Source of the DNA: Euonymus europaeus
Lineage: Eukaryota > Streptophyta > Magnoliopsida > Celastrales > Celastraceae
Direction: 5' to 3'
DNA length: 64,000 nt
Assembly (NCBI GenBank): GCA_963580455.1
Contig: OY756968.1
Coordinates: 18,507,996 to 18,571,995, forward strand
Each line of letters starts with the position of its first letter. The first letter of the stretch is position 1. Positions 57,246 to 64,000 of the stretch are shown piece after piece. The translations under genes and the position numbers were made by a program. Below the pieces are notes generated by a model. The model had not been told where the DNA came from and did not search any database. It saw only the letters and a list, made by a program, of their open reading frames with translations.

Positions 57246-59745
57246 ATGGCGTCCTTCCTTTCCGCTTCGTCGTCCGTCGATTCTCATCTTGCAACAGACA
57301 ACCTCCATCCAATCGAGCTTCTAAATCACGAAGAACTCCTCGCTAATTAAGTAGATCATTTACCCTTGCTGGAACGCCATCAATCGTGGACCAAACCTCC
57401 AGTTGGTTGGTCGAAATGGGTTTCTCGTATACGTGTTGAGTTTGGTGCTCAATGGATTAAATAGGGGTTGGATCATCTGACTGAAATGTCTTTGGAGCAA
57501 ATCCTTTTTGATGCTTCGTTGATCTCTAGGGCTTGTTGTTATTGGTATCGTACCACGAATAGCTTTGTATTCCTTGGTGGTCACATGACTATAACCCTTC
57601 GAGACGTTTATGCCTTAACTGGGTTACCCATTATCGGCCAAGACGTCCGAAGTTTATTCTTTTTAGTTCGTCTAGCAGAGATTGGTATTGAAGAGAAGAA
57701 ATCCTACTCATACAAAAGGCTAAGTTCTGTACGGCATACCAGCACCCTGACATACAACATGTCCTCTTCTTGTGGTGCTTGATGAACAGATACATCTTTG
57801 GTACTTTTGCAAATCAACCGGCCAAGGACTATCTTCCGCTTGTATGTACCTTAGCAGAAGGGCAGAATGTCGCTCTGGGCAGTATCGGGTTAGGTCGAGT
57901 CTATTATTGTCTTTGTCTCCTTACTTTTGAAAAGCCATATCTCCAGTGTATCTCTGGTAGTCTTCGGATCCTTCAATTGTGGTTATTTCAATATTTCCCT
58001 TTTCTCCGTGCCCCTGACTACCAAATTCCTTCTTTATTTTTTTTTCATATGGGAAAGCCTTGCTATCTTGTGTAAATGGTAAATCCTTTGTTCAAAATTC
58101 TAAATTTTTCTTGAAACTATTGCCCACTCGTCCGAATGCAGAATATTTTCTATTTTCTAAGACTTTACCATGTGGTCCTCAATTCCCTTTACTATCTTCT
58201 CATGTGCTTATCTCTAAGATCATGGATTTCCTCCTTCTTGATTTCTAGGCTTGTGTTACCACTCCCTGTTATCTCTGAGAAGGTGCTAATGTAGAGGACT
58301 TGATGAATCCTGCGTGTGGCTTTGAAGCCTACAATCCTCACCTTTGTGCTAGACAGTTGGGTTATACTCAAAATGTCCCATTTGACCGTCTTCACCATTA
58401 CAAATTTTGTGGTGAAAAAGAACGGTGATACAATTTAAAGAGCTAGTCGAGAGACAAGTTGCACCAAATAACAATTCTTTGAAGAAATTTGGGCTTGAAT
58501 TACTACCATCTTTCAATCCCAGCTATACCACTGCTTATCTATCTTGGAGGGAAAACTACTATAATGGCTTATTACCTCTCCTTGAATTACCAGTTCTAGA
58601 ACTTTCCAGTACAATTGCCAGTAAACATTTTTCCTTCATATGTTTATGTGTTGCTAGCTTGCTCATGATTATTAGTATCTGATTTGGTATCTTGCACAGT
58701 AGTACAGTTTACCGTTCCAATCTCATAAAAAAGGCCAAGGGCTGTGAAACAGAGCCAATTTCTCCCACAAAGCCAACTAAAGCTTCAACTATCTTGCGTA
58801 GATCTCAACGATCTACTACAAGATTAAAGAAGACTCAAACTAGTTCTGCTCCGATTGATGTCTATAAAGGAAATAGTGATTCTGGAGACAATGACAATGA
58901 AAGGAACTCACCAGCTATGTAGCCAACACTTTTGTTAGCCCCAAAATATCAACTCATTATACTGAATCTACCACACCTCTCTCTTCACAGGTATGTGTCT
59001 TTAAACTTTGCTATATTTTCTCTTCTGATATTAATAAAAGAAAATATTCATGTAGGTAGGTACAATGTACAAGTTACTTATCTTCATCACTCCTACTACT
59101 GTGGTGAATCTGTTTGCTGGTCTAGATTTTTCTTTTTTTTTTTATCTCCTACCCCAGCTGTGAACAAAGCTCCTAGTGAGGATGAACTGCAGCATGCCAC
59201 CAATGACCTGGTGCGCATTTTAAGTAAAGACCTCGTTGATGTTCAAGAAGATGATAACAAAAGACTCTCCAGGCATATGCAAAAATCACTCCTAATGCTA
59301 TGATTTGGCTCAACCACCTTGAACGTGAATTGCGTCATTTGCCTTATGTTTTTCAGCAGGATATCACTTAGGAACAGACTCTGACTAGTAATTTAGAGAA
59401 ACTCAACACAGATCGAGTATCTTATAAAGGTTTCTTGCAAAATTCTGAGAAGTTGGTTGTCGAAGATATTTAGCTACAAACAACAATCCTTGCTGCTCAA
59501 GGAGAAATTGAAGCACTGGAACTCAAGATTCAAGCTCTGAAAGACCAAATTGGGCACCAATTCGACATGAGGAACCAAATACAAGATAAGTTTCAAACTT
59601 CCCAAACAGGGCTACACACTCTTGGGTCTACTATTAAGCAACAGTTGTCTGAATTCCGAGCCTGGTCTAATGATTTGTATTTGGTCTAATCTCGTCTTCA
59701 CGCTCATAAGACCACCTAGTCTACTTTAAAGCATATGCTTGATTA
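57246..59745 (+). pseudogene. Plant mobile domain (PMD) protein, antisense to gypsy pol
   Basis: Starts MASFLSASSSVDSHLATD at 57246, with a stop after 34 codons. The PMD core follows in the same frame (57468-57780): YWYRTTNSFVFLGGHMTITLRDVYALTGLPIIG, the signature of this domain. The protein continues in shifted frames with RYIFGTFANQPAKDYLP, GQNVALGSIGLGRVYYCL, FQYFPFLRAPDY, LSWRENYYNGLLPLLELP, an acidic/Ser-rich linker and DELQHATNDLVRILSKDLVDVQE. The tail 59300-59740 (LEALELKIQALKDQIG) looks coiled-coil. Host PMD proteins (MAIN/MAIL) act in silencing and expression control; the role in the transposon is unknown. Stops and frameshifts make this copy non-coding. Confidence 0.85.
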
Positions 59746-59980
59746 GCGTTGCTCTGATTACTTTGCATGAACAGTTTATTTTCTTTGGTGGTTTCTTTTA
59801 GATAGTCTGTTATGTTAGTCATTTGTTGGCCTTTCCTTTGAACAATTTATGTTTTGAATTGCCTATGGATGTTTTCTTTTGTGGCCTGAGGCCATCTAAT
59901 AATTATCTTTATTTAGATTTTGAGGTCGCAGATGGTTCGTTTACATGTGGCTAAATAGACTTTTGTACAGAGATGGATTC

Positions 59981-60830
59981 CTAAATACTTAGGACATATA
60001 ACTTTAGGTATTTGCCATTTATGAATCTCTTATGTGGCTCACCATCTAAGTCTGCCAACCAATAGGCATTCTCCCATAAACTTTTGTGCACTTTGAATGG
60101 TCCATCCCAATTGGGAGACCACTTGCCCAACTCTCTATCTTTTGTTCTTGGTGATAGGATCACTTTACACACATTTTGGCCTTCATAGAAAACCTTATTT
60201 TGCACTTTGTTGTTGTATGCCTTGGACATCTTCTTCTGCACAATCATCCTGTTTAGAGCCTCCATCCATCCAATTTTTCCAGTTCCATTGCCATGGCCTT
60301 TGAATACTCGTCAGTAGATAGATGGTGTTGTCTCATGATCTTTAGGGAAGGAACTACCAATTCCATAGGTAGTACCGCATCATTCCCGTAGGTGATGGCA
60401 TAAGAGCTGGTTGCTGTGCTTGTTCTCTTTGATATGCAATAGGCCCATAATGTTTTTGATAGTCTCTTGTGTTAGGCTCTAGGATTATCCTTGATGATTT
60501 TCTACGACATAGAAATAAGTACCTTATTTGAAGCCTTTGCTTGTTTGTTAGCTTGGGCATAGTATGGCGTAGATGTGAGAAATTTGATTCCATAATCTTC
60601 CAACATAACTTTTATGTCACCTCCAGTACATTTTTCACTGATCGGTAGTAATGGTTTTTGAAATCTCAAACTTGAAGATAAGTTCTTTGATAAAATCAAA
60701 AACCTCACTTTGTTCCACTTTCTTCAAAGGTATGGCTTCCACCCACTTAGTGAAATAGTCGGTAGCAACCATAATAAAATGGTTCGTAAGAGAGTATTGA
60801 CCGGTGGCTTAATAAAAATTATTCTCGACT
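59981..60830 (-). pseudogene. Ty3/gypsy integrase, core end and C-terminal domain
   Basis: Minus-strand text gives FIMVATDYFTKWVEAIP (about 60785-60735), then KFLTSTPYYAQANKQAKASNK (about 60570-60508) around the last catalytic region. Then EALNRMIVQKKMSKAYNNKV, EGQNVCKVI, GKWSPNWDGPFKV, YWLADLDGEPHKRFINGKYLKLY to the stop near 59981, the usual gypsy integrase C-terminus. Stops and frame changes occur between these pieces. It ends about 240 bp from the antisense PMD tail. Confidence 0.85.
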
Positions 60831-62554
60831 GTTTCTGATTCCTACTTTTCTTGTTATTTTGATGTGGAAGGTAACCTTTCGGTTCCCATGTCTTGGGATC
60901 TGTTCTACAATTTTCGCTTGAGTTCTAGGTAGTCATGCAGATCTACGCCAATAGCATGCATGGTTGTTTCCACTAGAGGAAATGGATCTTCGTAAACCAA
61001 CATAGAATCTTTGTCAGGGAATCGCAACACCCCTTTGTTGATCTTCTCCTAGATCATGTTTTTCAATGTCCAACAATTATTGGTGGTATGGGACCACATA
61101 TCATGGTACTTTTAGTATTCTTTCACTTTCATTTCATTTGCAGATGTTAGCTTATGCCCTGCTAGAAATTTTATGAACTTTCCCGCCACAAAAAAATCAA
61201 AGATTTCTTCTGTTTTGGTGATATCAAAAGTATAATTGACATTACTACCAAGAGGCTGTTTCTTGGCTACTTCAATTGATTTGGGTTTGACTATTGCTGG
61301 GCAGACCCAAATCTTCTTCTTTGTTGTGACTTCAGCAGCATTTACCTATACCTCCTAGAAGTAGGTTCTCGTAGATGATTTCTTCCTTCCTTCTACCTTC
61401 TTCCTTTAGCAACTCTTCATACTTAGCTACTTTTGCTACAATTTCATTCAAATTATAAAAATCCATACCTTGGTATTTCTTTCGGAGTTTGATATCCAAT
61501 CCCTGTTGTGCCATCTTGACAAATTCTAACTCAGGTAGATAGATGTGGCACCTATTGCGTAGTTTCTTGAAATGAAAAATGTAGGCATCGGTAGTCTCAC
61601 CAAGCTTCTGTACTAGACTTGATATTTTAGCTACAGACACTTCTGGTTCAACTCGAAAGAACTAGGTATGGAATGATCTCTCCATCTCCCACCACGTGGT
61701 AATGGAATTCCTTGGTAAAGTTGAGTACCAAGTAAAAGCAACTCCTATCAGTGAATTTGGAAACAACTTGAGCCTTAAGTTGTAAAATTTATCATAATTG
61801 GCGAGTTTTCCACACTGTACTGTGAAACGACCAATGTGTTCCAAGGTAGACGACCTGGTACTTGAAATCCCTGTGGATAAGGGTTTTCGCGATCTACTGC
61901 AGCTAGATATGGTTTGTGGTATTATAGCTGGCATATCTGTCTTGGGCCTTGGCCTTATAGTTCTTGCACAACTTGTCTGACAACATCTAGATCAACAGGT
62001 CGTAATTGGGGTGGAATTGTAGGCTGAACCCATAAAGTCACCCCATTAGCTCCAGAACCTCCTCCACTTACACCATTGCATGTGTCATTCCTTACTGCTT
62101 CAGGTGGTAGGTAGATGCCTGGATGGTTCATTGGATTAGTATTTCTATTGATATTTGGCCGGTAATTCTGGCTATTAACTGTTGACTTGAAAGGGGGTGG
62201 TGTGTAGTGAGCCGGCGTTAATTCCATAGGGTCACTTTTCTGCCTTGCTGGCTACCTCCTAGAGGTTAATTCTTCCAATATATATTTGAACTTTCACTTT
62301 ACCTATTTCACAACATTCTCAAAAGTTTTATTAGAACGTACCTCCATATTTCTCAAGGTGTTTGCCAGATGTTCAAACAAGATGGCGGCTTCTTCAAACA
62401 AGCTCGCTGGTCTGTCAATTGGCTTTATATTTTCTTCATTGTCGCCATCAGTGGCAAGAATCACATCATCTTGTATTGGCACATTTCCACGTGATGCTTC
62501 ATCATCATTTTCATTCATTAGATCTTTTCCCGAAGTGTGGGTTCGTGGTGCCAT
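60831..62554 (-). pseudogene. gag of gypsy copy B with zinc-knuckle-like tail
   Basis: Starts MAPRTHTSGKDLMNENDDEA at 62554, the counterpart of copy A. It includes a low-complexity stretch (62227-61955), the Retrotrans_gag core IGRFTVQCGKLANYDKFYNLRLKLF, AFTWYSTLPRNSITTWWEME and LRNRCHIYLPELEFVKMAQQGL (about 61830-61500). The tail is like YHDMWSHTTNNCWTLKNMI (about 61110-61050). Several frame changes. The next recognisable domain is integrase, so protease, RT and RNase H are missing. Confidence 0.85.
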
Positions 62555-62569
62555 TACTTTTGTTCTTGG

Positions 62570-62588
62570 GGTCCCACCAAGTGTGCCA
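62570..62588 (-). other. Candidate primer-binding site of gypsy copy B
   Basis: TGGCACACTTGGTGGGACC, eight bases inside the LTR end on the minus strand; nearly the same as in copy A at 6015. Confidence 0.6.
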
Positions 62589-62596
62589 AAAAATGT

Positions 62597-62816
62597 TGTT
62601 GGCCCAAAATAGTGTCGTATTGCGGGTGTGCCACAGATTAAAGTGTCTCAACTGTAAAATATAAAAATTACACCTATTACTATCTAACTAAATCAAACGA
62701 AAGTATAGATTACCTTGGATCACATTATCTACCTGGGACAGCACTGGTTGATCTACACTAGTTGATTATGTGGGCTTGGTTACTAGGCCTAGTCTTACAT
62801 GGAAATGATATTAACA
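62597..62816 (-). repeat. 5' LTR of gypsy copy B, internally deleted
   Basis: 220 bp from TGTTGGCCCAAAAT to GATATTAACA on the + strand. Compared with the other LTR it lacks about 354 bp between two TTGG words (55192-55195 and 56931-56934 in the other LTR), with one TTGG left. Confidence 0.88.
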
Positions 62817-62821
62817 AGAAT

Positions 62822-64000
62822 ATTCCTCAAGAAAGCTTATAAATGTTAATCGTGTCAATCCATGATGGTGATTTTAATTATCCAACACGATAAATAAATT
62901 AAGTAGAAGTCTCGAGGTCCATGATTTATGAATTAAATTGTTAATAATTTAATTTATAAATCACGTATTGATTTTATTAACATGGGAGTTAATAAGAATG
63001 TAATATATAGTTCGAAATATATTTTGAGGTCATTAAAATTCTTTAATGAAGTAACTTGTAATTTACCAAAAGAAGTAAGTTGATCATGTTAATCATAATT
63101 TTCTTTTTGGTATTAAGTCAAAATATATTTGTTAAGAAGTCTTTACTGTGCCTCTATATAAAGAACTCAAAGTAGTCTCTTGGGTTACATGTTTTTGAGA
63201 CTTGAGAGGTCAAAACCAAACTCCTAGAAACCGAAAATTTTCCGCTCGAGTTCAACGAACGAGGTCACACAGCAGAAGACTTTTACATCCGAGTTCTTGT
63301 TCCTATGATCAGTTCATGGCATAATTCATGCATGAGTAAGATCGATTGGTTTGTAGAGCAGTTCGGTCCGTAATTGGAGAAGAAGAATTCATTCGCTATT
63401 ACTTGTTCATTGTGCATATTCCATTAAGATTGAATCAGACAGATCTTAGTGGGTATGATATCTATAATGAAATTATGTAGCACGGTTCAAAAATTTTAAT
63501 CTGGCATGCTTGTGTGCTCTATCATCTAAAGTATCTTTCTAGGTCAATTTGCTACGTACCCTTTAGATATGTGGTGGCGCTATTGAATATATGTTATGAA
63601 CTTATGATGGGCTGTGGTGCCATTTATATTTTATGTGATATTTTTTTATTATACAATTGTGTTTAATTGAGCATATATAATATGCTCAGTGTATACTTGA
63701 CCAAGCTTCATTACCTCAGCAAGTGAATGTGTGGGTCAATGGATATTTTATTTTAAATAGAGATATACATTAGTGTTTTGGGATGCCTATGTGATTCGAT
63801 GTTTGTTTTAATTGATTGTTGCAAAATAATTCTTAAGAACACAATAAAGGTGCAACATCCTATTTTATTTATTAGAGATGATGTGCTTATTGTTTTCCGC
63901 AATAAATGTAGTGAAATGATTGAAAAGAATAATATTATTGGATTCACCAAAAAAAGAAAAATGGTCAAGTACAAACTATTAAGAAGGTTCAGTTTGGGGA
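62822..64000. other. Gene-free stretch, possible copia LTR/leader
   Basis: AT-rich text with GTGCCTCTATATAAAGAACTC near 63150 as a promoter-like phrase, followed by short leader-like text. No credible ORF, RNA gene or matched terminal repeat. The style resembles a copia LTR running off the window end. Confidence 0.35.

Larger units (their letters stand above)
55074..62816 (-). mobile_element. Ty3/gypsy element copy B with antisense PMD ORF, 7.74 kb
   Basis: TG...CA ends are flanked by AGAAT at 55069-55073 and 62817-62821, so the element is complete end to end. Minus-strand order is LTR (62816-62597), primer site (62588-62570), gag, gag C-terminal knuckle, integrase (to 59981), then on the + strand a PMD ORF (57246-59745), then the second LTR (57032-55074). 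Protease, RT and RNase H are deleted between gag and integrase (about 60830). Gag type and pol order fit the Tat-like group. It is the same family as copy A at 5015-8665. Confidence 0.88.

Noticed and set aside
57246..59745. PMD ORF as an independent host gene (MAIL-like)
   Set aside because: It lies inside the AGAAT-flanked gypsy element, is broken, and the same arrangement recurs in copy A.
1..64000. tRNA, rRNA or snoRNA genes
   Set aside because: I scanned for tRNA-like box pairs and saw only the SINE-like pair near 17780-17850; no cloverleaf could be drawn by eye. A tRNA scan would be decisive.

Overview
The window is nuclear DNA of a flowering plant, probably a eudicot. Four ordinary spliced plant genes with GT-AG introns sit as islands in a dense bed of nested, mostly broken transposable elements. 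The host genes are: CUL3, a cullin of ubiquitin ligases (+ strand, 9370-14059, two exons); a HAD-superfamily hydrolase of the HDHD3-like group (- strand, 15272-18768, nine exons); HGH1, an armadillo-type chaperone-like protein (+ strand, 44979-50249, nine exons); and ORC6, an origin recognition complex subunit (+ strand, 52116-54666, ten exons). Their exon phases all close. I derived their proteins of about 732, 258, 336 and 287 residues from the sequence. The species cannot be fixed from the sequence alone.

Left part (1-9000): the 3' end of a degraded LINE (endonuclease, RT, zf-RVT, RNase H, poly-A at 3781), an LTR-like stretch, then copy A of a Ty3/gypsy family. Copy A has gag on the + strand and a plant mobile domain (PMD) ORF on the opposite strand. 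It stops about 0.7 kb before the CUL3 start codon.

Middle (18.8-39.6 kb): a 338-bp tandem duplication and (TA)n blocks. A copia remnant follows, split at its RNase H domain by a young 4.45-kb non-autonomous LTR element (21768-26217; 5-bp target duplication TGAGA) that encodes a 'putative plant transposon protein' type ORF. Next is a Helitron Rep/helicase remnant split by a MITE that is itself split by a 2.06-kb solo LTR (target duplication GGACC), then a second copy of the transposon-protein ORF. The rest of this part holds a PIF/Harbinger transposase remnant, an Athila/Tat-like gag remnant, another copia remnant and a TRIM-like element.

39.5-44.6 kb: a nearly complete Ty1/copia element (gag-protease-integrase-RT-RNase H) with a stop codon, three frameshifts and a substituted integrase residue. 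Its ends are odd, because the LTR head appears as an inverted rather than a direct repeat. HGH1 and ORC6 follow directly.

Right part (55.07-62.82 kb): copy B of the PMD-carrying gypsy family, complete end to end with target duplication AGAAT. It lies on the - strand, with the PMD ORF antisense to gag/pol. One LTR contains a 1.37-kb hAT-like element (8-bp target duplication ATCCACAT). The most notable system in the window is this Ty3/gypsy lineage with an antisense PMD gene, seen in two independent, oppositely oriented copies.
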